Part shown: in pieces, positions 14,451 to 21,484 of the stretch
Layout of the letters: each line of letters starts with the position of its first letter
Numbering within the stretch: the stretch's first letter is position 1
Origin: DATAES01 sp036257895
GTDB lineage: Bacteria; Actinomycetota; Acidimicrobiia; Acidimicrobiales; JACDCH01
DNA: 23,865 bases
Reading direction: 5' to 3'
Assembly: GCA_036257895.1 (NCBI GenBank)
Contig: DATAES010000108.1
Location: 1-23,865, forward strand
Notes under the pieces: generated by a model
Seen by the model: only the letters and a program-made list of their open reading frames with translations
Databases searched by the model: none
Told to the model about the DNA's origin: nothing
Translations under genes and position numbers: made by a program

Positions 14451-15619
14451 GACCGTGTCTCGAAGGGCGATGCCGAGCTGCGATCAGGCACGATGCAGCC
14501 GGCTGAGCCGGGCATCGGCGACGTTCGGTCTGTCCGACGGATATCGGTCGTTCGACGGCGGCGGCCTGGCACGGTGTCGTGAGTTGCGCGCAGGCGGCGT
14601 CGCTCGGCGATGACCCGCTCGTACAGGCGGAGATGTCGGCCGATCATGAGCGACAGGGAGAATCGGTGGTGGACCGCGGCTCGGCAGGCGGCGCGGTCGA
14701 GCGCCGACACCTGACTGAGCGCTGCGGTCAAGTCGCGCTCGGTCTGTGCGAGCAGGCCGGTCGATCCGTGCTCGACGATCTCGCTGACCGACCCGAACGG
14801 CGTCGCGACAACCGGCGTGCCGCTCGCCAGCGCCTCGATCATCACCATGCCAAACGGCTCCGCCCAGCGCAGCGGATTGAGCAAGCAGATCGCCTTGCCG
14901 AGCAGCTCGTGCTTCGACCGTCCTCCGACCTCGCCGATGTACTCCACGTCGCGTCCCAGGAGGGGTTCCACGGCGGTGCGGAAGAACTCCCGCTCGGCTG
15001 GTTCGGCCAGCTTGGCGGCGATCTTCAGCGGCACCCCGGCCTGGGCAGCGACGCGGGCCGCGATGTCGACACCCTTATCCGGGCTCATACGACCAAGGAA
15101 CACTGCGTAGCCGCCGTCACCTCGACCTTCTGGCACGGCGTCGACGTCGAGTCCGTGATGGATGACCGCCGCGATCCGGGTGTTCCCGCTCGCCGCCGCC
15201 TGGGCGCGCGAGATCGCGACGACGGCGACATGATCGCTGATCACCCGGTACAGGTCTCCGAGCTCGCTGTTGAACGGACCATGGTTGGTGGTCACCACTG
15301 GGATGTCGCCATGGCGGGCGTAGACGGGCCCAACCAGCGTGTGGTCGTGCACGATGTCCGCGTCCCACGCCGAGATGGCGTCGTACGCGCTGATCACGTG
15401 GCGTAACTCGGTCGCGGCACCGGTGTTGACGGTGCTCACCGCCGCGGGCAGCGTCCACGCTCGAGGCACCGGGCAAGTGCTGTCGCCGGTCGCGAACAGC
15501 AAGACGTCGTGGCCAGCGTCGTGCAGACCGCGGGCCAACCCGTCGATCACGGCTTCCGTCCCGCCGTAGCCGGGCGGGGGAACCGCCACCCACGGCGGCG
15601 CGATGATGGCGATGCGCAT
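14447..15619 (-). CDS. GT4-family glycosyltransferase
   Basis: 390-aa GT-B-fold glycosyltransferase that would transfer a sugar from a nucleotide donor at the cytoplasmic side of the membrane. The N-terminal acceptor domain begins MRIAIIAPPWVAVPPPGYGG with the glycine-rich loop and TEAVIDGLARGL helix. The donor domain has FLGRMSPDKGVD (175-185) and the E-x7-E motif in EPFGMVMIEALASGTPVV (E254 and E262). The last 45 residues (after RRRLRATHD) are basic and low-complexity, probably a non-domain tail created before the stop that overlaps the STAS start. ATG at 15617-15619 was chosen because the Rossmann fold begins there; the frame extends upstream over other genes. Acceptor unknown. Confidence 0.92.
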   Translation of the reverse strand: MRIAIIAPPWVAVPPPGYGGTEAVIDGLARGLHDAGHDVLLFATGDSTCPVPRAWTLPAAVSTVNTGAATELRHVISAYDAISAWDADIVHDHTLVGPVYARHGDIPVVTTNHGPFNSELGDLYRVISDHVAVVAISRAQAAASGNTRIAAVIHHGLDVDAVPEGRGDGGYAVFLGRMSPDKGVDIAARVAAQAGVPLKIAAKLAEPAEREFFRTAVEPLLGRDVEYIGEVGGRSKHELLGKAICLLNPLRWAEPFGMVMIEALASGTPVVATPFGSVSEIVEHGSTGLLAQTERDLTAALSQVSALDRAACRAAVHHRFSLSLMIGRHLRLYERVIAERRRLRATHDTVPGRRRRTTDIRRTDRTSPMPGSAGCIVPDRSSASPFETRS

Positions 15620-15678
15620 TCGGCACGTCGTCGCGTCGCGCTTGATCCTGGATGAGCTTGGTGGTGCCGCGGTCAGTT

Positions 15679-15939
15679 TCACCAGGTCACCCCCCAGGCA
15701 GTGTCGGCGAGGGCGGCTTGGACGGAGAGCCTCGAACGGAAGTAGTCGAAGTTGCTGACGTGGCTGGTGCCGAACTGAAAACTGAACGCGGTGTTGTTGT
15801 CGAAGTGACAACTGGCGTACGGGGCGCACTCTTCCGGGAGGACCGTGTTGAACTCGATGTTTCGAGTTCGCACGAGCCCGGTCTCGAGGGTGCTCAACGT
15901 CTCTCTCAGCTGGCAGCGGAAAGTCTCCACCGTGGTCAT
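15679..15939 (-). CDS. Unknown 86-aa cysteine-containing protein
   Basis: I do not recognise this family. It has strong G/C-ending codon choice, so it is clearly coding. The protein begins MTTVETFRCQLRETLSTLE and ends ALADTAWGVTW; three cysteines (C9, C38, C43, the last two in ECAPYASC) could bind metal or form a disulfide, and an aromatic-rich stretch (NTAFSFQFGTSHVSNFDYF) follows. No signal peptide or membrane helix is evident. ATG at 15937-15939 overlaps, as ATGA, the stop of the small membrane-protein frame upstream, so this is the second gene of the island operon. The frame is also open further upstream, but only through the frameshifted gene. It precedes the GT4 gene by 60 bp. Confidence 0.65.
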   Translation of the reverse strand: MTTVETFRCQLRETLSTLETGLVRTRNIEFNTVLPEECAPYASCHFDNNTAFSFQFGTSHVSNFDYFRSRLSVQAALADTAWGVTW

Positions 15940-16122
15940 CGCTTCGGGGGACGAGGTGCAGGAGTCGTTGGCGCCCAACGGCATAGGAGGCTGACGCCGC
16001 CTGGCCCCACGAGCAGTCCAATCACCATGAGCTCGATGGCGCGCACGAGCTGGCCATGCACTGCGGTGACAATGCCGGGCGATGACCAGGATGACGGCGG
16101 GAATCCACAGCGGCGTGGCCAT
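15936..16122 (-). pseudogene. Small two-helix membrane protein gene with a one-base frameshift
   Basis: ATG at 16120-16122 has a strong ribosome site (GGAGGT, 3 nt spacing) and encodes MATPLWIPAVILVIA, a membrane-helix start. Around 16075-16080 one extra C (GCCCGGC where GCCGGC would fit) shifts the frame. Removing it gives GIVTAVHGQLVRAIELMV then IGLLVGPGGVSLLCRW and a stop at 15936-15938 that overlaps the next gene's ATG as ATGA, about 61 residues with two hydrophobic helices. The good ribosome site, the hydrophobicity on both sides and the exact ATGA junction all support this reading. Without correction the frame continues as basic, unlikely protein and fuses to the 86-aa gene. It may be a real pseudogene or a sequencing or assembly error. 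Confidence 0.65.
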
Positions 16123-16199
16123 GGGACCTCCGGACGGCGCTAGGCGAGGAGCACCCTCGACACAAGCACCTCTGCGGGCGGTTGTGCACACCCCTAGGG
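16123..16199. promoter_or_regulatory. Divergent promoter region of the island
   Basis: 77-bp spacer between the minus-strand membrane-protein/GT4/STAS operon and the plus-strand response regulator. Both promoters must lie here or just inside the genes. GGAGGT near 16127 (minus strand) is the ribosome site of the small membrane gene. CCCCTAGGG at about 16191-16199 is a short palindrome right before the regulator start. A regulator placed this way often controls its divergent neighbour. Confidence 0.35.
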
Positions 16200-16880
16200 A
16201 TGAATACTCTCCGAGCGGTGACCCGTCGAGCCCCTGTGTCGGTCGCGCTTATCGACGACTACGACGTCGTCGTCGTCGGGTTAGCTCATCTCTTCGACCC
16301 CTACGCCGACCGCATTGTCGTCGCGGAACTGGACACGAACGAACCCGTCAGCGACGACGTGGACGTCGCGTTGTACGACTCGTTCGCCCAACCAGAGGCT
16401 GATCACGATGACATCGACGTGCTGGTCAAGAGTCCTCATGCCCGCCACGTCGCGGTCTACACCTGGAACTTTCATCCGGCGCTGATCGAGGGCGCGCTCG
16501 GGAAGGGCGCGCACGGCTACCTCTCCAAGACCTTGCCGGCGCGAGACCTCGTCACCGCGGTCGAGTCGATCGCCGCCGGGGAGATCGTCATCAGCGAGCC
16601 GCCGCAACGATCCCGCCCGGCGGCCGGACTTGAGTGGCCCGGACGTACCGAAGGTCTCACCGATCGCGAAGCCGAGGTGCTCGCGCTCATCACGCAGGGA
16701 AAGACGAACGCCGAGATCGCGGCCGTGATGTATCTGAGTATCAACACGGTCAAGTCGTACATCCGATCGGCGTATCGCAAGATCGGTATAGCGACGCGGC
16801 CCCACGCCATTCTGTGGGGCGTCGGCCACGGGTTCACGCCGGATCACCACCGCATCGATCACTGGCGCGGCGGGCCGTGA
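16200..16880 (+). CDS. NarL/LuxR-family response regulator
   Basis: 226-aa two-domain regulator. The receiver has the acidic pair D19/D20 (ALIDDYD), phospho-acceptor D60 (VALYDSF), T88 (VAVYTW) and K110 (GYLSKT), so it looks competent for phosphorylation. The C-terminal LuxR-type helix-turn-helix spans about 152-200 (LTDREAEVLALITQGKTNAEIAAVM, here split as LTDREAEVLALI and TQGKTNAEIAAVM, then SINTVKSYIRSAYRKIG). ATG at 16200 was preferred over an upstream TTG; a GTG at 16218 is also possible. No sensor kinase gene is in the window. It is divergent from the island operon and is its likely regulator. Confidence 0.93.
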   Translation: MNTLRAVTRRAPVSVALIDDYDVVVVGLAHLFDPYADRIVVAELDTNEPVSDDVDVALYDSFAQPEADHDDIDVLVKSPHARHVAVYTWNFHPALIEGALGKGAHGYLSKTLPARDLVTAVESIAAGEIVISEPPQRSRPAAGLEWPGRTEGLTDREAEVLALITQGKTNAEIAAVMYLSINTVKSYIRSAYRKIGIATRPHAILWGVGHGFTPDHHRIDHWRGGP

Positions 16881-17219
16881 CCCGAGGGTCGCCGCCGTCC
16901 CCAAGCGCGTCTGGCCGCCCCCCAGCCCGAGTGCTCGCCAGGGTCGCCCTTTCCCGCACGCACCATCGACGCCGACCGGTACGTCCGATCGCTGTGATGC
17001 GGTTCCGTGCGGATTCTCGTTGGTAGTGATCAGGCCATGAGCGGCGGGCTTCGGCCGCGGGTTAGGAGCCCGAACAGTCGGCGCAGAGCGAAGACGAAGC
17101 CGACCGCATTCGTCCGCAGAATTTCATCCCGTTGCCACCGCGGTTGCTTCCATTTGGGCCGGAAGTACCAATGACGAGTCCCTGACCAGCATGTTTTGTG
17201 TCGCGAGGCGACTCAGAAT
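16881..17219. other. 339-bp gene-free stretch before the distal att-like repeat
   Basis: I see no gene with credible codon use. It contains a GC-rich segment around 17040-17075 able to form small hairpins (GGC-TTCG-GCC and CGGG/CCCG) and a less GC-rich stretch at about 17120-17215. A minus-strand open frame across 17124-17220 (reading SRLATQNMLVRDSSLVLP) may be the remains of an older gene but is not recognisable. An integrase would be expected near here; none is seen. Confidence 0.5.
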
Positions 17220-17238
17220 GAATCCCACTCCCTCCGCC
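17220..17238 (+). repeat. Distal att-like copy of the tRNA-Ser 3' end
   Basis: Exact 19-nt copy of 13936-13954 in direct orientation. Sequence before (AGAAT) and after (GACCG) does not match the tRNA, and no 5' tRNA half exists nearby, so it is a fragment and not a second tRNA gene. A chance 19-nt match within 3.3 kb is very unlikely. Read as the far boundary (attR-like) of the inserted segment. Confidence 0.7.
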
Positions 17239-17239
17239 G

Positions 17240-17449
17240 ACCGATCGACTGCTGACACTGTCTCGCGGCGCGGCGGTTCGACGCCTGAACGCCGATTACG
17301 AAGCCGACGGGGTGTGGGCGGCGACGAATTCCCTGCGGTCGAGGTGGTAGAAACCGTCGATGGTGGGCGGCGTGGAGGGCGCGTCGGGAGTTGTGGTGCG
17401 TGCAGACGGTGCGTGGGCGCTCTACGAGTACCGCGGACCTCTCGGATGA
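17240..17449 (+). pseudogene. Possible decayed ORF with in-frame stop after the distal repeat
   Basis: One reading frame, open from just after TGA at 17219, shows coding-like codon choice: RLLTLSRGAAVRRLNADYEA, then GVWAATNSLRSRW, an in-frame TAG at 17348-17350, then ATG at 17360 and VRADGAWALYEYRGPLG to TGA at 17447-17449. It lacks a normal start codon near its 5' end. It could be a gene broken by the neighbouring insertion and a point mutation, or only non-coding GC-rich DNA. I do not recognise it. Confidence 0.3.
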
Positions 17450-17474
17450 CATTCACCTGAGCGGCTCAGGGCGC

Positions 17475-17930
17475 GTGGAGGATCATCCGTTCGAGCAGGC
17501 GGCGGAGGTCCTACGCAGTCTTCTGCCGGCCGAACTCGCCGAGGTGCGCATCCGCGCTCGTCGCTACGGGATCAAGGTCTGGTACGGAACCAGCGATCCG
17601 GCGAAGGAGCATTACGAGGCGCAAGTGGTCGGTTCTCGCTATGTCCCTGATGCGACGGTGCTGGCGCTCGAGATCGGCTTCCACAGTGAGCATCCGAAGC
17701 CCGAGGACAACGAACGGGCTCTCGATCGGTTGCTCCGTGCGGAGCGCCGGTGGCGCAAGACGTTGGGACCGGATCCGGTCGCTGGCGCATTCCTCGGACG
17801 TGACTCGTGGCGGCGGCTGTCCGAGACATGGGTGGACCCGGATCTGTCCGATCCCGAGCTGCCCGTCGAGATCGGCACTCGCCTCTACGAGTACGTCGCT
17901 GCGCTCGAACCGTTACGAGTGACGTCGTGA
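17475..17930 (+). CDS. Unknown soluble protein, about 151 aa
   Basis: I do not recognise the family. The protein is charged and soluble with no signal or membrane helix. It starts VEDHPFEQAAEVLRSLL, has a beta-rich centre (AEVRIRARRYGIKVWYG; DATVLALEIGFHSEHPKP) and a helical C-terminus (RALDRLLRAERRWRKTLG; GTRLYEYVAALEPL). GTG at 17475 is the first start consistent with good codon use; the frame is open back to TTG at 17391, but that part overlaps the possible decayed ORF. Its TGA overlaps the next gene's GTG (GTGA), so it is translationally coupled to the GT1 glycosyltransferase. Confidence 0.7.
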   Translation: MEDHPFEQAAEVLRSLLPAELAEVRIRARRYGIKVWYGTSDPAKEHYEAQVVGSRYVPDATVLALEIGFHSEHPKPEDNERALDRLLRAERRWRKTLGPDPVAGAFLGRDSWRRLSETWVDPDLSDPELPVEIGTRLYEYVAALEPLRVTS

Positions 17931-19039
17931 TCGACATGCGACACGTTCTGTTCGTGTTGTGGAACGGTGGCGGCAACGTCAATCCGGTGCTGGCGCTGGG
18001 CCGGCAACTGTCCGACGCGGGACACGGTGTTCGCGCGCTCGGCTCGCCGTCGTTGACGACGCGCTTCAGCGGCGAGGGGCTGGCGTTCACGGCGCGAGAC
18101 GCAGCCACGGAGTGGGATGCGCAGCGCATGGCCGCGGACGTCGTCGCCGAGTGCGAGCGCGTCGCCACCGACGCTGTGGTCGTCGACTACATGATGCCTG
18201 GAGCACTGTGCGGCGCCGAGCGGACTGGCATACCGACGGCCGCTCTCGTACACACGCTGTACCGCGCGATCGGCGTCGACGCCGACGGCGGGCCGATGGC
18301 GATGGCGTCATCGGTGGCTTCCGTGAACAAGGTTCGTGAGCACCTCGCGCTGCAACCGATCGAGCGCCTGAGCGATCTTCTCCAACGGACGGATCGCATT
18401 CTCGTCACTTCTCCGCTAGAGCTCGACGGAGTCCCGCCTTCAGCGGACCACGGGCGCGAACGGTATGTCGGACCAGTCCTCGAGGACGCGGGATCGGATC
18501 GTGGTTGGCGCGCGCCGGGCGACGAAAGCGATGGTCCGCTGATTGTCATCAGTCTCGGAACGACCCCGATGGACGAGGCTCCCGTGCTGCAGCGTGTACT
18601 CGACGGCGTTGGCGAGGCACACGTTCGGGTCGTCGCGACGCTCGGCGCGCACATCGACCCGACATCGATCCGCGTTCCCGCGAATGCGACCGTCACGGGC
18701 TACATCCGCCACGCCGCGGTGCTCCCGCATGCGAGCCTCGTGATCACGCACGGCGGCCTCGGTACCGTTGTCGCATCGCTCGCCCACGGTCTACCGATGG
18801 TGTGCATCCCGCTCGGCCGGGAGCAACCAGCCAATGCGAACGCAGTGGAGCGCGTCGGCGCCGGTCGTGTTGTCGACAACGCGTCCTCCTCGACCGCGAT
18901 TGCCCGCGCCGCGCTCGATGTCCTCGAATCGCGCACGTACCGTGACGCCGCGAGCCGCCTCGCGTCCACGATCGAGGAGCTTCAGGCTTCGAACGCGGCC
19001 CGCATGGAGGTCGAACAGCTCGCGCTCACGAAGCGGTGA
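17927..19039 (+). CDS. GT1-family (UGT/MGT-like) glycosyltransferase
   Basis: 370-aa GT-B-fold enzyme that would glycosylate a small molecule, such as a natural product or lipid, from a nucleotide sugar. The N-terminal domain starts HVLFVLWNGGGNVNPVLALGRQL, with the conserved G-x-G-x-x-x-P-like loop. The C-terminal donor domain has VISLGTTP, then the signature THGGLGTVVASLAHGLPMV (split: THGGLGTVVAS and LAHGLPMV) and LGREQPANANAVERVGAG, which contacts the nucleotide sugar in this family. GTG at 17927 overlaps the upstream stop; ATG at 17936 is an alternative. The 3' end overlaps the convergent VOC gene by 14 nt. Confidence 0.9.
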   Translation: MIDMRHVLFVLWNGGGNVNPVLALGRQLSDAGHGVRALGSPSLTTRFSGEGLAFTARDAATEWDAQRMAADVVAECERVATDAVVVDYMMPGALCGAERTGIPTAALVHTLYRAIGVDADGGPMAMASSVASVNKVREHLALQPIERLSDLLQRTDRILVTSPLELDGVPPSADHGRERYVGPVLEDAGSDRGWRAPGDESDGPLIVISLGTTPMDEAPVLQRVLDGVGEAHVRVVATLGAHIDPTSIRVPANATVTGYIRHAAVLPHASLVITHGGLGTVVASLAHGLPMVCIPLGREQPANANAVERVGAGRVVDNASSSTAIARAALDVLESRTYRDAASRLASTIEELQASNAARMEVEQLALTKR

Positions 19040-19412
19040 CCACCAGCTCCACTTCGAAGCCATCTTTGTCCTCCAAGTACGCAACCTTGGCGCCACCAGC
19101 AATCGGATGGCGCTCGAATGGCAGTGCCATCCAGCCATGGTCGCTGGCCCGCTCGAGCAGCTCGTGCAGGACGTCGCCGGATCGTACGACGAAGGCCATG
19201 TGATTCAGTCCAGGGCGCAGCCTGCTGTGGAGCATCCCGGGCACCATGTCCGCCGACTGCTCCAACGCGACGGAGAAGCCGGTCCAGTGGCGCAGCAGCA
19301 ACACGTTGTCGATCGACCGGTCGGGCACGTATTCGAGTTCACCGAGGAGCCAGCTCCACGATTCCTCCGCACGCTCGAGATCGGGGACCCAGAGCGTGAC
19401 GTGGTGGAGCAC
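19026..19412 (-). CDS. VOC (glyoxalase/bleomycin-resistance-like) family protein
   Basis: 128-aa single-copy vicinal-oxygen-chelate protein with the two beta-alpha-beta-beta-beta modules: LHHVTLWVPDLERAEESW and NHMAFVVRSGDVLHELLE. Candidate metal ligands are His in the first strand, H in NHMAFV and a glutamate in GFEVELVV. The substrate cannot be predicted; family members include glyoxalases, dioxygenases and resistance proteins. GTG start (19410-19412) precedes LHHV directly. It is convergent with the GT1 gene (14-nt overlap) and divergent from the DinB gene across 109 bp. Confidence 0.87.
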   Translation of the reverse strand: MLHHVTLWVPDLERAEESWSWLLGELEYVPDRSIDNVLLLRHWTGFSVALEQSADMVPGMLHSRLRPGLNHMAFVVRSGDVLHELLERASDHGWMALPFERHPIAGGAKVAYLEDKDGFEVELVVTAS

Positions 19413-19521
19413 CGGGCGAGGCTACCGATGTCCGGCGATCGAGCGCCCGGAAACCGGCCACGAGACGACCGGATTCGTCGGTCACGATGATGTGACCAAT
19501 TCATGAGCAAAGGACGACGAC

Positions 19522-20124
19522 ATGCCCGGTCAAGTGCCCCCGGTGAAGGACGAGCGCGACGCACTGCTCAGCTACCTCCGGCAGATGCGCCTCGTGATGC
19601 GACTCACGGCGTACGGGTTGACCGACGAGCAGGCGCGGGCGACGCCGACGGTGAGCACGCTCAGCGTCGGTGGCCTCATCAAGCACGTGGCCACCGTCGA
19701 GCAGGGCTGGATCGACATGGTCCAGCAGCGTGGCGGCGCAGGCACCGACGACGACTACGAGACGAACTTCCGCATGATTGACGACGAGACGTTGGGCAGC
19801 GTCCTGGCGCGCTACGACGACGTGGCTGCGGAGACCGAACGAGTCATCGCGAGTGTCGACCTCGACGATCCGGTCCCGGTGCCGAAGGGCGTGCCCTGGT
19901 TCCCGGACGATGTCGACGCGTGGTCCGTGCGGTGGGTCTTGTTGCATGTCATCCAGGAGACCGCGCGTCACACCGGGCATGCCGACATCGTCCGCGAGTC
20001 CGTCGACGGTGCGACCGCATTTCCATTGATGGCGGCTGCGGAGGGCTGGCCGGCCACGCCATGGATGACGCCGTGGGCACCGCCCTCACGCGACGAGGAA
20101 TCGTCGTCGACAATGGATCCGTGA
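19522..20124 (+). CDS. DinB-like / DUF664 metalloprotein
   Basis: 200-aa four-helix-bundle protein of the DinB superfamily, DUF664-like. Likely metal-binding histidines are H55 (LIKHVATVEQGW) and H150/H153 (VIQETARHTGHADIVRE). In actinobacteria members of this group often act as thiol-dependent transferases (for example with mycothiol), but the thiol and substrate here are unknown. ATG at 19522 follows AAGGA. The C-terminal 30 residues are proline/serine-rich and probably disordered. Its TGA overlaps the next gene's GTG as GTGA, linking it to a methyltransferase. Confidence 0.88.
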   Translation: MPGQVPPVKDERDALLSYLRQMRLVMRLTAYGLTDEQARATPTVSTLSVGGLIKHVATVEQGWIDMVQQRGGAGTDDDYETNFRMIDDETLGSVLARYDDVAAETERVIASVDLDDPVPVPKGVPWFPDDVDAWSVRWVLLHVIQETARHTGHADIVRESVDGATAFPLMAAAEGWPATPWMTPWAPPSRDEESSSTMDP

Positions 20125-20744
20125 TCGAGGAGGGCGATTTTCCACCCGGGTTCTTCGATCGAGCCGACGAATCGGTCGACGCCGAGTTCTACTCGTGGCC
20201 GCGCCTCGTCACCCACATCGACGAAGGCGCGATCGCGGCAGTGGGTGCGCTCTACGCGGAGCTCGAGCTGGATGGCGCTGTTCTCGACTTGATGGCTTCG
20301 TGGGTGTCGCACTTCCGCGCCTCACCCGAACGCCTGACCGTGCTGGGGATGAACGAAGAGGAGCTCGCTGCCAATACCCAAGCATCGGCGACGGTGCTGT
20401 ACGACCTCAACCGCGATCCGCGCTTGCCGTTTGCCGACGACAGCTTCGACGCGGCGGTGTGCTGTGTGTCGGTTGACTACCTCACGTCGCCGGTCGAGGT
20501 GTTCGCTGACGTCGGACGCGTTGTACGCACCGGAGGTCCGTTCGTCTGCACCTTCTCCAACAGATGCTTTCCTACGAAGGCGATCCGCGGCTGGCTCGCC
20601 ACTGATGACGAGGAGCACTGCCGGATCGTCGCCACGTACTTTCGGCTCGCCGGTTGCTGGACCGAGCCGACCGTGGAACGGCGCACGCCGCTGCTCCATC
20701 GAGGCGACCCGCTCTACGCGGTGTGGGGATGGCGAGCCCGCTGA
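20121..20744 (+). CDS. SAM-dependent methyltransferase-like protein
   Basis: 207-aa class I-type methyltransferase. After EFYSWPRLVTHIDEGAIAAV comes the motif-I position, VLDLMASWVSHF, which lacks the usual G-x-G-x-G; then LPFADDSFDAAVCCVSVDYL (motif II and post-II, exactly 20 residues) and DVGRVVRTGGPFVCTFSN. This variant motif I recurs in a known uncharacterised branch, so loss of activity should not be assumed. GTG at 20121 overlaps the DinB stop, so the pair is co-translated. Substrate unknown. Confidence 0.83.
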   Translation: MIEEGDFPPGFFDRADESVDAEFYSWPRLVTHIDEGAIAAVGALYAELELDGAVLDLMASWVSHFRASPERLTVLGMNEEELAANTQASATVLYDLNRDPRLPFADDSFDAAVCCVSVDYLTSPVEVFADVGRVVRTGGPFVCTFSNRCFPTKAIRGWLATDDEEHCRIVATYFRLAGCWTEPTVERRTPLLHRGDPLYAVWGWRAR

Positions 20745-20789
20745 GGTTGCGGGTCTGACGGTCCAGCGGCCGTCCTGCGGTCGTGGCTC

Positions 20790-21284
20790 GTGTCCTCCGT
20801 TACCGTCGACCCGGTGGACTACGCGGCTGCAATGGGGATCGCCCTCGAGGAAGCCGGCAGTGCACTCGTTCACGGTGACATTCCCATCGGAGCCGTTGTG
20901 CTGGTCGACGGCGATGTGATCGCACGGAGGCACAACGAGCGCGAGAACCTGGGCGACCCGACCGCGCACGCCGAACTCCTCGCTGTGCGCGACGCTGCGC
21001 TGGCTCTCGACAACGGTTGGAGGCTCGAGCGCGCGACCGTCGTGGTCACCGTCGAACCGTGCTCGATGTGTGCCGGAAGCCTGATCGCGGCGCGAGTCGA
21101 CCGCCTCGTGTTCGGCGCGTTCGACCCGAAGGCCGGGGCGTGCGGGTCGGTCTACAACTTGTGCGCCGACCCGCGGTTGAACCACGAGGTCGACGTGGTG
21201 AGCGGCGTGCGCGCCGATGAGGCGACTTCGTTGCTCGATGCGTTCTTCGCCGGCTTACGTGCCGGCGAACGTCCCGACCGCTAG
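20790..21284 (+). CDS. tadA: tRNA-specific adenosine deaminase
   Basis: 164-aa zinc deaminase that converts A34 to inosine in tRNA-Arg(ACG). The catalytic site is HAE (H60, E62) and the other zinc ligands are C91 and C94 in VEPCSMCAG. The C-terminal part has the tRNA deaminase feature GSVYNLCADPRLNHEV, which separates it from guanine or cytosine deaminases. GTG at 20790 gives full length; GTG at 20814 or ATG at 20832 would be shorter. Its TAG shares the palindrome CTAG with the stop of the convergent cold-shock gene. Confidence 0.93.
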   Translation: MSSVTVDPVDYAAAMGIALEEAGSALVHGDIPIGAVVLVDGDVIARRHNERENLGDPTAHAELLAVRDAALALDNGWRLERATVVVTVEPCSMCAGSLIAARVDRLVFGAFDPKAGACGSVYNLCADPRLNHEVDVVSGVRADEATSLLDAFFAGLRAGERPDR

Positions 21285-21484
21285 AGCGGACGGACGTTGG
21301 CAGCCTTCGGGCCCTTCTGCCCAGGCTGCACTTCGAACTCGACCTTCTGGCCTTCCGTCAACTCTCGGTAACCCTGGGTCTGGATGTCGGTCTGGTGCAC
21401 AAAGACGTCGTTGCCGCCGCCGTCGGGCGCGATGAACCCAAAGCCTTTCGTCGCGTTGAACCACTTCACGGTTCCGACAGGCAT
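21281..21484 (-). CDS. Cold-shock domain protein
   Basis: 67-aa CspA-family single-stranded nucleic-acid-binding protein of standard length. RNP1 is KGFGFI and RNP2 is VFVHQ; start is MPVGTVKWFNATKG. These proteins melt RNA structure in cold or rapid growth. The upstream leader has a purine-rich ribosome site (GGAGGAGTGAGGA) before ATG at 21482-21484. It is convergent with tadA with a 4-nt overlap of stop codons. Confidence 0.97.
   Translation of the reverse strand: MPVGTVKWFNATKGFGFIAPDGGGNDVFVHQTDIQTQGYRELTEGQKVEFEVQPGQKGPKAANVRPL

Noticed and set aside
15679..16191. A single 170-codon minus-strand gene
   Set aside because: The first half is basic, non-hydrophobic nonsense after 16080, and a one-base correction gives a two-helix protein with an exact ATGA junction.
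17220..17238. A second tRNA gene
   Set aside because: Only the 3' 19 nt match; there is no D-arm, anticodon arm or 5' acceptor strand upstream.
17124..17456. Minus-strand 110-codon open frame as an integrase remnant
   Set aside because: No tyrosine or serine recombinase motif could be seen; composition is typical of non-coding GC-rich DNA.
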